Assembly: GCA_050084515.1 (NCBI GenBank)
Contig: CM114271.1
Span: 17,174,001-17,238,000 of the forward strand
DNA from: Blasia pusilla
Taxonomy: Eukaryota > Marchantiophyta > Marchantiopsida > Blasiales
Length of the DNA: 64,000 nucleotides
Direction: 5' to 3'
Shown here: positions 36,991 to 49,700 of the stretch, in pieces
How the letters are laid out: every line of letters begins with the position of its first letter
Position numbering within the stretch: the first letter of the stretch is position 1
Translations under genes and position numbers: made by a program
The notes under the pieces: generated by a model
What the model saw: the letters and a program-made list of their open reading frames with translations, nothing else
Told to the model about the DNA's origin: nothing
Databases searched by the model: none

Positions 36991-39678
36991 TTAGGGACAT
37001 ACATAAATGGCATAAGACAAAAGATTTCCTTGGATAAAGTTAATCTCTACAAATTTAATCTCTTACTTAGTACAATCCTCTATAAGCTAATCTTATATTC
37101 TTAGAGTTGACTTAGTGAGTTGATGTTTTCTTATTTTTTGGTTTCTCCTATGTTATCTCCACTTTTCTTCTCTAAGTTCATCTCAAGCTTTCTTGTTTGT
37201 CTTAAGAAAATCTTATTATTGCAAATATCTCCAATTTCATGGCACAAGTAGACTTTGTGCCATGAAATTGATTGGTAGCCTCATCACTTTTAATACAATA
37301 GTCTACAAGGGGTTCTCTAAATTTTTTTTATTGCCAGATTGGAAGATATGCGTTATTTTCCATCCATCTTTAATTAATACCATCACAATTTATGAAAAAT
37401 AAATAAATTTATAAAGTGATATTTATGAGTATGAAATTTTTTAAATACATTGCAACTTCAACACAAGTGTCAATTTTTGATGTAGATAGTTAAAAATAGG
37501 TTTATTGACATTTCTTGAAATTAAGAATTCGCCCACTCTCCTTCTAAAATTTTCGTATCTTCTATTTTCCTGTATTCAAACATGATGTGATGAAATCACT
37601 CAAACATGTTACAAATCTTGAAGATGCAAAGTGGCCTAGTTCGTCCATGCGCTCATAGAAGAGCTTTGATGAAACTTGAACATGGAGATAACTCGACATA
37701 CAACTATTGTTGCAGCTCTTGACTATTTGACTAATTATGAAACTCGGGATTTTTTTATTGTTTTCTTCCTTTCTATTAATAGAAATATTTGCAGGGGGTT
37801 GGGCCCTCAAACCCCCTCCAGGCATGAAGTGGCCCATACTTTGATGCAACATAGGGTTAGATAATCATAATAACCCTACTCCATAAACCACCTATGTCAT
37901 ATTACTATGACTCCTTTGATGTCTAAGTTAAAACAATTAATCTAAGCTTCTCCTCATATAAAGGGTCCGATCACATTAACGGTGCATAACGAGAAGTGGA
38001 TATTGAGAATCCCATATTTCTTGTCATGATTTAAACTTCTTTCTCCAATCTTTAGTGGGCTTGCTCATAGGGAGATGTATGAGGGGGGAAAGGGCATGAG
38101 TCTCCCAAAATACCAAGTTAACTTGATATATCCTATTTGAGTGGAGGGAAGGAGGAAGAGAGTTGAGATGTTGATGAAGGAGACTAGACAAGCCATAGAT
38201 ATCGTAGTGGTATAGATGCCAAACTGGAAAAACATTGTATTTTAGAGTATGATGAAAGATGTTGTGGAGGAGCCCATGGAAGGTGAGGCAAAACTTCCTT
38301 ATTACCACCACATCCATATCTCTACATGAAACACGTCCACCTCATACCTATTCCATCTTCTCATTGTGGGAGACTCAAAGAGGCTAGCAATATCAACGCA
38401 ATCCATAATTGCCTACATTAGTAGTTTTTGATTAATGGTAATTCACGATTATTTCCCACATCATTGATATTTCCCCTAAGTTATATTTTTTCCCCAAATA
38501 AATGTTCTTGGTCTGCACAATTTGGATAATATGCAATGAAGTTTCCAACGATGTTTCCAATTGGATGTGGGTGGTGTGTGTAAACCATTTGGCATTTGTG
38601 AATATGCTATACCTTAGAGATATGAGAATATAAGGATATATTTTTCAACACAATGGTAAGAATCCTCTTGCCCTACGTCCATCTTTTACTCATATGTGTT
38701 TTCATTTAATTTAATTAGGTTTTATTTTATGATGCCGAAGTGTTTCCTACCATTCATCAAATATACTGGTCAGAGAGGATTATGCTCTGCCTATCTATGG
38801 AAAAAATGGAAAGCCTAGAAAGGGAGGCACACACAAAGACCTCTTCACATATACAATAATCATGAATGATGCCAAGATGACTTTGTGAGGCTGATAAGAA
38901 TGAAAAATTAGAGAAATAAGAGGATGCAAATCAAGAGATTAAGAGTACAACCACAAACTCAATACTTAATGTATAAATTGGAAACTAGATAATAATATAA
39001 TTCAATAATTGGCATAAAAAATTGACCATATGTCGATCACTCTTATGTATCGCTTATATGGTTGTATTGATGCCCTTAGATGATAAATTTGAGCTTAAAG
39101 CTTCTCTTGGGAGGAATTTTTTTTGACTTAATACAAGAATGTATTACATGTACCAATTATTTTGATATAATTTGGGTTATAAAAATTAAACTAATTATTC
39201 AATGATTATATTGATAAATGATAAATTAATGCCTCACTTTGACCTTATAAAATATACATGGTCTTTTATGACGATAAGGAAATCTCAAATATTAGAAATG
39301 CTATACATCTTTTTCTATTGGTTGAAATATTTTATTTAATTAAAATAATATATTTTGATCCATTTTTCTATACTTCCTAATTTTCCTATTCAAAGAAATA
39401 AAAAATAGAAAAGAAAATATCTTTGAAGAACTACCCACATACCAAAGACATCCAAGATCAACTTTAGACTACTCAAAGTGGAAAATCTTATGTATTAAAG
39501 AGGATACAACTAGGAAATCAATTGAGTACGAAAATAAGGAGAAATTACAAGATCAACCAAGTTTGAAGCAACAATTGATAAAAATGGAAAGAGCAACAAG
39601 ACTTTTTTCTAGATAGATTTCTTCAATGAACTAATATCACGAGTAAATAAAAGAATAACTACACCAATGGAAAAACTA
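36991..39678. other. AT-rich intergenic DNA, no gene recognised
   Basis: Minus-strand frames at 37562-37852 and 38024-38317 (96-97 codons) are the longest. They match nothing I know and have no visible start context. Considered unassigned. Confidence 0.5.
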
Positions 39679-40040
39679 CAAGGTTGCACAGAAACCGATA
39701 AGTTCGGACATGTTCACGGACATGCCACCCGTGTACGCACCGCCTGTATGGGAGCCCGCCCCTGAGCCCGTCGAGCCCGTAGTGTAGACTTGGGCCGGCC
39801 AAGCCTGCACTGATTTTGTGGCCCACGCGCAGCTTACTATAACAAAAAATGTGAAAATAGAATGAGATCTTAAAAGGTAATTTGTGATCATTGAAAAATC
39901 CTTAGAATGGTGGAAAGGAGGTTAGGCATGAGCTACAAGAGGCACGACTAGCTGTGGGTGAATATCCCACACTCATAAGTTTGTCCATATGATGACTTGT
40001 GGATGATTGTAGACACAAAGATTTGTCGGGTGTAACCTTG
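39679..40040. mobile_element. GC-rich hAT-type MITE, copy 3
   Basis: It runs from caaggttgcacagaaaccga to gtcgggtgtaaccttg. These are the family's inverted ends, and a gcccgcc-rich segment follows the left end. The right half is more AT-rich and diverged. The flanking 8-mers (aaaaacta and atgttagc) do not match, so the target duplication has decayed or the ends have been rearranged. Confidence 0.68.
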
Positions 40041-41884
40041 ATGTTAGCTCATCTAGGGGAGCATTAGATTTTTGATGGGATGTTGATGTTTAACTTGGTG
40101 TATTATACGACACGAAAAAAAACATCCCCTATCCTATGATGCAACAGGCTTAGAAAGTACCAAGGAAGTATCTCTTATGTAATGGAAGTATTTGAACATC
40201 TTGAAGCACTTACATACATTTTTTGATACTTTCCTTGAAATATGTGCTCTACATTCCCTCATAAATCATCAACTTAGTCGCTTTTTGTAATCCTTTTCTC
40301 TCAATAGTTATTAGAATTGAAAATACTTCTCAACAATGGGATTACCACATGCAAAAGCCTCTAGATAAAGATATGGAGCCATCGTGATTTATGACCAATC
40401 ATATCAGTGTCCTAATTGATCAACTACTCAAATTCGTGTCAAATTTGTTTCAAGCAATCATATGTGTAACTACAAGAAGTGTTTTTTTTTTCGTTTCCTT
40501 GGTTTCTATTTTTTCTATTTCCATTCGACTTACTCTGATTTTTTTGAATTCCATTTTTGAATTTTCTCCACTTTCCTCTTGGACTACTTTTGAAATTTCT
40601 TTTCATATCTTCCTATTAGCTTTTTATATAATAAACTTAAATGTAATGAATTCCAGGTTAGAAAATCATGCCAAGTTGCCTTAAGCAAACATGCTGGGAC
40701 TGGAGTGGTCCAACTGAAATCCACCACGTCACAAGGTATAGTTGGCTCATGAAAAAAGGTTAGGAGCCAACATCCACTCAAATATAAAAGAAAATTTGAA
40801 GAAGTTTATCAATATTATTGAATGAAGAGGTCTTTATCGAGAAAGATTTTTCTTTCCTCTTTGATAGACCTTATTAAGAGAATGACCCACTTCATTTTCT
40901 TCCTTCTTTTGTAAAAATTGAATGAGTTGTTTTTTTAATTTTTATTAAAAGTGTTATAATGGAATGTACATGTGCTATTACTAGATACTAGTTAGCATCC
41001 TCATGCTTGCACACAAAAATGGTTTGTTTAATAATTTATAGATATTTTTCATTTCAAAATAAATCTATAATTCCCACTTTCTTAAAATTTAAATTAAAAT
41101 ATTAATAAGATTTCACTTAAAAATAACTCTACCCCTAAATTAAAATTTAAATAATACCCAAATCTTGTAAATAATCTGATTGACTCTTCCATAAAAGTTT
41201 AAAAAATACCTACTCTTCCCCCTTCCACTCTTCTCACCAAAATAACTTTCAGTAGGAAAATTATTATTTAATTTAAGTTAATTTAATAATATCTATTTTA
41301 CATTCAAATTAATTTTCATATCCTAAAATATCAAACATGAATTAAAATGATTATATTAAAAAATAATCATATTTTTTATTTAATTTTTTAAATCTTAGAA
41401 GAATAATAAAGTTTCACTCTTCTAAGTAATTTCACCCCTTGATTAAAATTTAAATGATATTCCACTCCCCTAAATAATTCCAGAATAAAATTTGAACATG
41501 AAAATTTGTTTTTCCTTCCCATAAAAAATGAATTAAGGGTCAAACTTTTAGAGTTTTTGGTATTTAAAAAACTTAACCCATTATTTTGTCTTACTATACA
41601 TGATCATCCATTATAATATAGATTATAGCCTAAGATCACTAATAATTTAAATAATTTATAATTGATTAATAAAAAATATTTTCCTCATCCACTTAAGTTC
41701 ATTCTCTCTATCAATCTAATATAATATGTTTCAATTAACAAAATTCAAACATGTTGCTATTTTTTTTCCGATTTTCTCATTATTTTGTCTAATTTTAATA
41801 TAGATTATTTCTTAATGAATGATTAATATTAGTATTCCAACTCTTACATTGTTATCCATGCAAATCCTTTAGTTATAATTAAAA
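40041..41884. other. AT-rich intergenic DNA, no gene recognised
   Basis: Very AT-rich, especially 40900-41850. A hydrophobic + frame at 40391-40684 comes from T-rich sequence and has no recognisable domain. Confidence 0.55.
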
Positions 41885-42115
41885 CTAGTATGTTGCTCGT
41901 GCGATGCATCCGTGTTCTATTAATTTAATTATTATCTTTAAATGATATCTCTTGTCTCAAGAGAATAGATATAGATCATAGAGGAACCTTAAAAAGACAA
42001 GTGTTGATCATAGAAGACATTTAAAAGGGTAGGTATCAACACACCCGAGGAGGGTTTCTTACAAAGCCATCCTCTTTTAATTGTATAGATTGTTCAACAA
42101 TTATACTACTAGAGA
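41885..42115 (-). mobile_element. Probable short non-autonomous Helitron
   Basis: On the minus strand the right-hand side begins TCTCTAGTAGTATAATTG, close to the common plant Helitron 5' end. The left-hand side ends with a weak hairpin (from gctcgtgcgatgcatccgtg on +) and CTAG at 41885-41888, flanked by the expected A at 41884. The 3' end closely resembles that of the large Helitron at 58701. The hairpin is imperfect and the 5' flank is T rather than A, so the 5' boundary is approximate. No coding. Confidence 0.55.
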
Positions 42116-44140
42116 ATGATATAAAATATAGAAATCCCATTCTATTATGTCATTAAACTATTCCGTTTTTTTAATATATCTCCCAAGCCACATACAAACA
42201 TAAAACCTTTCAATGTGGCCACATATTTTTATATTTACCCTATAATCATATTATTAAGGGCGTTAGCTCACTTTCAAGACCAATGAATAAATGACACTAA
42301 TTAGATTTGTACATGAATCCTAGTTCTAAGTAGAAAATAAGAATGGGTAAGATTTTAATAATTAGGTTAATTCTTCTTGATGAAATCTTCTACAATTTCT
42401 TTCATTTTTATTATCTTATCTCATTTGGAAATTTAAAATCAAAATTTCAAGGTTCATGCCAACAAAATTATGACAAAAAATGATTTAAAGTTTAGTTTTG
42501 AAGGAAAATAATTAACTTTCCTTGAAGGAAGAACAAGAGGATAATAGGACACTAATGGGGCAAGAATTATTCTTCAAAATAGTGGAAGACATATTATTTC
42601 TATTTTATTTTCAATTTTCAAGTTAGATTTGGAAAAAAGTTAGTGAGAAAAAAAACTCATCAAAATATGTGATTTTCTTTTACTTACTGGAAGATGGGAA
42701 TTAGAAAAGAGATAAATTACTTTTTCAAAAATTAGTATGAATAAATATATGAACATCTTTCTTAAACCAAATTTAATATATTATAAGAAATTCCATTTTT
42801 CTTGTTTTTAGACGTCTACATACACTCGTTTTTTCTTCTCATTATCTAACTTATCACACGAATATCATAATTAATTCTCCTCCTAAATAAAGTTTTTCAT
42901 TTAAAAAAATTAAACTTTAAATTTTATTCATCTTGTTTCCCTTTATTTCAGATTATCATCCTCGTTTGTCCACTAATTTCCCATCACCTCGGGGAACAAA
43001 TTAATAGTAATATCAAACCATTGCTTAGAAGACGTAGAACCGCATTAGAAGCAGCAGTTGGCCGCTGCCCTTAGTAGTTCGTCTATGACGCGTGGCTGTC
43101 CACGTAGATACTCACGGCCACGGGGGACGTATATTGTCATTACGGGTGGCGTTTCGCCTTCCGTGAGGTGTGAGGAATGCGAACAGGCAGCGTAAGGCTT
43201 AACTGTCACCACGTCTGTACCGTCCATCCATCTCAGATGGACGACCAGGATAGTTCCTCGCGCTTTACCCTCTTGGCCGTCCACACCAGATTCGCAACAG
43301 CGTACACGTACATGTGAGCTAATTGCGTAGGCTGCCCTAATTCATTTTTATTAGAATTAATCTATATCCGTCAAGGAGAGTGTGTTTGTTTGGAATCGAT
43401 TTTATGTAATCATCCGGGAAATTTTTCTAATTTGACATGAAAGTTTGTGAAAATTTTCTGATTTGATATGAAAATTTCTGAAATTAAAGAGTTGATAATG
43501 TGTTCTCTTTGTTATTTTCAAAATTTTTATTGAAGAAAAAGACCCATAGTAAGTATATAAAATTATTTAGGTTGTCCTTGTTAATTATGACTTACGTATT
43601 GTTTTCCATTTCGCCTTTGCCACTTCCTATTCAAATCTGCACAAATACATAATTTTGAATTATAAGGGATTCTTTTGGCTTCGACAACCAGAGATTCTAG
43701 ACTAAAAAGGTGAGGTGATTTCAAAATGAAGAGGTGATGTACAATAATCAAAATTCTATAATAACATGATGGTTAAAAAAATTAAAAATAAATTATAGCA
43801 TAATGTGGAGTGAAATAGCTAGTCTCAATATTTGAGGTTGACATTTGAACAAAATACATGAGGTGAGAGGAACGAGAAAGTTCCAAGTCTAGTAGGGGCC
43901 GAATTAGAAACGGTTTTAGAGTATACCCTATCAATTAGAATACCATAAACATTAGAACGCTTTTTGGAGGAGCCTATCTCCTCTTTAAACCCTTCGCCTT
44001 CCCTTCTTGGAGCTTGGGTTACTTTACTAAAACCATACATAGAAAGTTTTCTTTAACTCAACTTTGGATAACCAAGGTTTTAATTCTCTTCAAGAGCCCA
44101 ATACCATGCGCTTTTTTCCCTCGCATCCTTAAAAAATATT
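42116..44140. other. AT-rich intergenic DNA with a GC-rich island at 43020-43330
   Basis: The short GC-rich island contains a 79-codon minus-strand frame (43045-43284) without similarity. The rest is AT-rich with no recognisable gene. Confidence 0.5.
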
Positions 44141-44235
44141 CTCTCAAATTATTGGGAGAAATATCGAAGAAAATCATCCTCATTTCCTTCAAATGAGAAT
44201 GATTTTCTTCAAATTTTCTCCCAGTTATTTGAGAG
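44141..44235. repeat. Foldback hairpin, 45-bp arms and 5-base loop
   Basis: The left arm 44141-44185 and right arm 44191-44235 are complementary at 39 of 45 positions by hand comparison, around the loop ccttc. T/A-rich flanks extend the pairing loosely outward. A single transcript would form a long stem, as in miRNA or hairpin-siRNA precursors. A foldback MITE would look similar. No target is proposed. Confidence 0.8.
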
Positions 44236-46793
44236 GATTTTTTTTGAAAATGCTTAATGTCCACATGTTGTCTTATTTTTCTACCCCTTAACAATTTGGG
44301 GCTGATTGTGACTCCAAAAATGGAGTTGCCCCAACTTGTGGGACAATCCCTACCATGGATCTTTAAGGTCCACGTTCCCTAGGATGAGTGTCTCCTAGAG
44401 AATCCTTAAATTTGTTGTCTTAATGAACCATGGTGCAAATAGGATCCCTGATTTTGGATTCAATGTCATTAGGACTCTCGACATCCTCCAAGTCATCTTA
44501 CTCGGATGGGATTAGGTCGTGAGAATGGGTTAGCATGTAGCAGAATTTATTAACCGTTACAAAACCCGAAAACTCAAACATTTAATGGATGATTCGGAGC
44601 AATTGGAGAGGGTGACCTTTCCATTTCTACTTCTGAATAATAATTCCGCACTAATTTTCTTGTGAACTAATCATCGTGGATATGCAGCACCTCGTTGGGT
44701 GCGGTCCTTCAAGGCTTCCACAATGCGGAGTGTAGCTTCTATACTTAGTTTGGGAGCGTTAGGGTGACTGCGGAGTGTGCATGCCTACACTCTTAGTATC
44801 TCCAGGGGATTTGCTTAATTATTAGGCGGCGAATATCTGTAATGTGTTTTGCATCGTCGCTAGAGGGGTGTCCTCCGACCATCCACTCAAGGATATCCGG
44901 GGTAGCGGCGGGTTGATTAAGCATATCTATCGAAAAACGGACGTACTGATTAAGCAGTCCTTAATTCGCGTACGTTATCCGTCACATGATATACGTAGGT
45001 GAGTTGCTTGCTGCGCTCATTTGTATGCGGAAGAAAATCCCGACTGAGGGAAAGAAGGCCAAAAGAAGAGCAAAGCAAGTTTCCGATCCGTGATCCATCC
45101 AACTCACTCACTCACTCACGGCGCGGAAACGAGCGTGAGGGATAGCGGAGACGGAAACGAGGAAAGGCACGGGTTTGGCGGAGAGGCTAGGAGTAGGGGG
45201 TCAGTCAGTCACAGATGGGGTATGTCTGCTGGGGGTGGGGCCGAGAGGCAGAGAGGCGGCGGGGCCAGGGCAAACGCAAGAGGAGGTGGCACCCGACATT
45301 AGGACAGCAACCCCACAAAACACACATTCGTTTTCGACTGGAGTGGAGAGGGAGTTGTGGATCTTTTCGACTGCAGTTAGTTGTCTGGAACTGTACTGTA
45401 AAGAGACTGACGAAAGACTGCGAATCGGATTGGTGATCTCCCGGTTCTCTGTACGTATTCCGTCACGGAGGCGTAGTTACTGCGTTCGCGCGTGGCGTGG
45501 AGTGCGGTGACGGTGACGGAGAGTTGGACGGGGAAACCTTCCATGGGTCCCGAACTGCAAGACGGTATTTGGCATGGGAGGTAGGAAGCTCCCACCTCAA
45601 TCGTCCGCGAGTGGCGGTGAGGAGACGAGCCATCGATCCGTATGGCGAGAGCGATACTAGAGGGCTGGGGACACCCCCGGGAGGAGACCACCATAAACCG
45701 GCACGCTTTGTAGGTTACTCTCGCGATTGAATCACTGAGGTGCCCACCTGGTTGCGTGTTTGCCGCTGGGCTCTCTAGCGCGCGCACAATTTGCGAGTAT
45801 AGTCTCGAGATCTCTTGAACCGAGGGGCCTCTCTAGATCTTCTCGTCATATGATCCAGTGCCAGCCCACAAGTCTGGTCGCGAACTTTAGTGTTGTTCTA
45901 GCAGCTCTAGAGTTGTCGACATATGTATGCGTCTCGCTTCGCTCAACTAGTTCAAGAGCGAGCGGTTTCTAGAGACCCATGCGGGGACCTCGTCGGAGTT
46001 GTGAACGTCGTCCAGGGCGTCTTTTGCTCCGTGCCAGGAGTGCATACCGCCCTTCGCGCCGTTTCTTGTTGAGAAAGCCCTGAGTGTTTTCAGAGCACCG
46101 TGAGCATCTGGACAATTTTGGCTATGTGCTCTATTCCGGGTTCAATGCGCCGCCGTTAGATCTACTAGACTTCTCATGAATGACCAGCTTCCACTACCCA
46201 CCAATGGTCAGTGTGCTCTTTACGATCGGACTATAGCCTGGAAACTCACCCCACGTACGTCGACCTTCAAAGCTCAGAAACTTGTCGGGGATGCTTCCAT
46301 CTTGTCGTCGTCTTCCCAGATATCATTCACAGATCTAGAAGATGAAAACGATATCTAGTAGTGGCCTATGGTGCCTCTGGGTCGATTCTAGTTGCAATTG
46401 TTGGATCGCTGTCCGGTCTGATGCTTGTAACTAGTGAGTTCCAACGAAATCGTTGTGTCGAAAACAAGGAAACCCGCCGCGCCTTGATTGATTGATGCGC
46501 TCTCGGAGCTTTGGACCATCTGCCCTAAAGCTTTTCCGGGGCTTGAGCGCGCGCAGACCGGCGTATCTAAAAGTGACTTCGTGTTCGAACGTCGAACGTC
46601 CTACTCGAAGATTGATCACGCGTGCGTACGGGTGGCAATCAGTACCCGACTTCGGATATCTCTTCAGGACGATCGACAGATCGAGACGGTCACCTAGGCG
46701 AGGACTTCCTCGCCAGCTGAAGATGAAACTTTGCCATGACTCGTTGCTTGAGTAGACGACACAGGAATTCGAACCGGTGGTCAGCGGAAGGTT
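44236..46793. other. Upstream region of the MYB gene
   Basis: Composition shifts from AT-rich to GC-neutral near 44700-45000. There is a ctcactcactcactcac run near 45102-45119. Overlapping frames of 70-136 codons (45090-45787) lie on both strands without recognisable domains. This region should hold the promoter and leader of the MYB gene; no TATA box or transcription start is assigned. Confidence 0.5.
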
Positions 46794-49700
46794 TTGCCCA
46801 CAGCAGATACACTTCCACAAAGCCAGATGAAACACAGCTCACGGATAGGTGTCATGCCATCAAATGCAGCACCCTCTCCATCGGGGCCGGTAAGTGTTGG
46901 TTTCGTCCCTTCCTTCTACATAGGAAATGGATTATGTCTCGGCGAACGTGTACTTTGCTTCACTGTTTCAAGATGTCAATTCGAGAGGTTTTCAAAGGTA
47001 ATCGTTGGAGAGACTAGTCTGCACCGAGCTGTGTACATATCTTAGAAGGCGGTGGCTGTCGAGAAACACCAGTACTACATATACTCATCTATCTAGAGTT
47101 CTAGAGTCTGACTTTGCAGGGACGAATGGGCGGCGATCATCAGGGACTGAAGGTTCCGTAGAATTAGAGTCTTGGTTCAAAGTTCTGATTACATCCTGGT
47201 CAACTTAATTCTTGTATATCTGTGTGTAGATGTAGGGTTTTCTTCCTTTCTTTCTGTCTTTAGACTGTCAGAAATTGATCGAGTCCACACGGGTACGACT
47301 TGTGCTTTGGATCTGTGAGAGGAAGTCCTATTTTGTATATGTTGGGGTCTGCACTGTGTGAAGTGCTCAAGCACAAGTTGTGCATGTGGGTTGGGGGTGC
47401 AGTTGTCACCGAGGGCAGAGACAGCTCTCAGTCCAGAAGGACCGTTACTGAGAGACAGCAATGCGCAGCCTTACTTGGCTTTGGATGGGAGTAATCACGA
47501 ATCGACTATGAGTGGAGGCAAGAACTCGCACATAGAGCTTGATTCCTTGGGTCTGGGGTACGCTCTCGGTCATCTGCTGAACGGACCCCGTTCAGGCATC
47601 TTGCCAACCTGTCTGACGAATCAGGGTGCCACTGACTACATCTCCTCCGAGGTATCACACAACGAGAGCAGATGCTTTGATAGGTCGCAACCTGCGTTGT
47701 TCCACACAGACGCTGGTCCTGAGAATCACCTCCAGGCTATGAGCCTTCAAAGTTTCAAGCAGAAGCTGTCTTTGAGTGCGAATTTGCATGACTATAGAGA
47801 TCTACAGGGTGGGAGAAAATCTGTGTTCGAATTATATAAAACTGTCAGCGGACCCCGGAGAGGAAGGAGAAGAGAGAAGAGCTCGTTAGAACAAAAGGCC
47901 AGACTTGCTGCCGACTGGCAAAGCCGTGAAATATCGGCGACGTCCTTGGGGCGTGTACCAATCGTCGACAGTGAAGGGAGCAATTTGAGCCTAGGAGCTT
48001 GCGGCACTGGCGTGGTCGTTGAGATGGACATGCATATGGATTGGGGCACGGAATTGATGAAAGATACCAACAATCAGACAGGAAATGGCAACGCCGCCAT
48101 GCAATCCATGACGAATGCGTCTCAGAGGTGGTGTAGCGATAAGAGGGCAAAGACCAATCAACAGATGGATTATGGACCGACTATTGGCTCGTCGCACCAG
48201 CCTACTTCCGAATGGCAAACTGACGGGGGAGGTAGCCTGAAACGACCTCTGGTGTGGAAGTCTATTCCGAGCAAGGCACCCTTCGCGGTTGAGGTCAGCA
48301 GCGCTGAGGCAGCTCACAAGCAGAAAACCGCAGTTTACGCAGCTGCAACTGGTCATGATTCAAGAGAATCTGGGAAGATAGACCATCCGAGCCTGACCGC
48401 GGGCGTTCAATATGTCTCTCCGAAAAGCTTGAGCAATGAAGGCTTCAGCACCAGCGAAGCGCAGGCCTTTGGTGACATCTGCGGTTCTTCTACTGAGGAC
48501 GTCGCGGTCACAACACTTAGCAGTCAGCAGCTTCATAATCAAGCAGTCGATCCTCAAATCATCGATATCGTCCCTGGTAGCGTCTCTTCTGGCATCAGTG
48601 CCGAGCCTCTGGACTTTCAGCAAGGCTCGGGCTCGCAGGATCTTAGTCGACTCTGGAAGCATCTATCTCAAGAAAGACGATATCAGCAGATCGTAGAACG
48701 AGCTCGAGTACGAGCTGCAGCAACTTTCCTCACGCACACACCAAACTGCAGCACCGACAAGGAGCTAGAGGAAGATGATCTGGAGAGCGAGGCCAACACA
48801 TCTCAGTTGCAGCAATTAATCAACGCTCAACAGCAGAGCGGTCTACAGGCTCTACATTTGGCTGCGGCCCAGCAAAGCTCCGCTGCAGAACCAGCACTGG
48901 GCAAATGTGATTCAAGCCGTACATTCAATAGTTTACATTCATCAGATCATGGGGGTGCCTTCTCGGACGCCGGTGAATCTTGGCCCGAAGGTGTCTGTGT
49001 GGGGGACTACTTGATGCTGACCAGTGCCATGCACAAGGCACAGATTCTGGATCTGCAGCTGGAGGAAAATCAACGCCACCGACAGCAATCTAGCAAGCGA
49101 TCTAGAGAGAGTACGATGGTAGAGACTGATCATGTCAGGCTAGACAGCGGACAGTCCAGTAAGAGGGAAGCCGAAGATGGTAGCTGTCCGGGCGGGAGTT
49201 GTGGTTCGGTAACACCGAGGCAAAATTACTTTGCTGACGAATGTTCAATCGAAATGCAGAGACCCACAGGGGACCAGCAGCTCACCGCAAGGGAGGCATA
49301 CGAGAAGGCCAAAAACGAGCAGCACGATGATCTGCCTGGAAAACGTATGTTCAAGCGTTCTTCCAAAGGAGGCCCGAGGAGGCCGAACATTATCAAAGGT
49401 CAATGGACTCCCGAGGAAGATAGGTGAGAGCTCCATCAACGAAATGAATCATGCGGTTTCCATTTTCAAACTCTTCTTTCCTAGCTAGAGGCTCAAATAA
49501 TCTATTCCTAGACAGCCACGAAACTGCCTAGACCTGTGTTTGAGCAAAAATTGCTTGCGATGCTCTCAATTATGCTTGTCACTGACGACGTGAACTAGCC
49601 ATCAGAAGCGACCCTGGAACACATAATTTTGATGTCCTTGAGATAGTCGATGGTATATACCCCTAGCCCGAATCCGTTTTCCCTGCTTCCTTAAATGAAG

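Noticed and set aside
45377-45787. 136-codon minus frame upstream of the MYB gene
   Set aside because: No similarity seen, and overlapping + frames of comparable length suggest chance.
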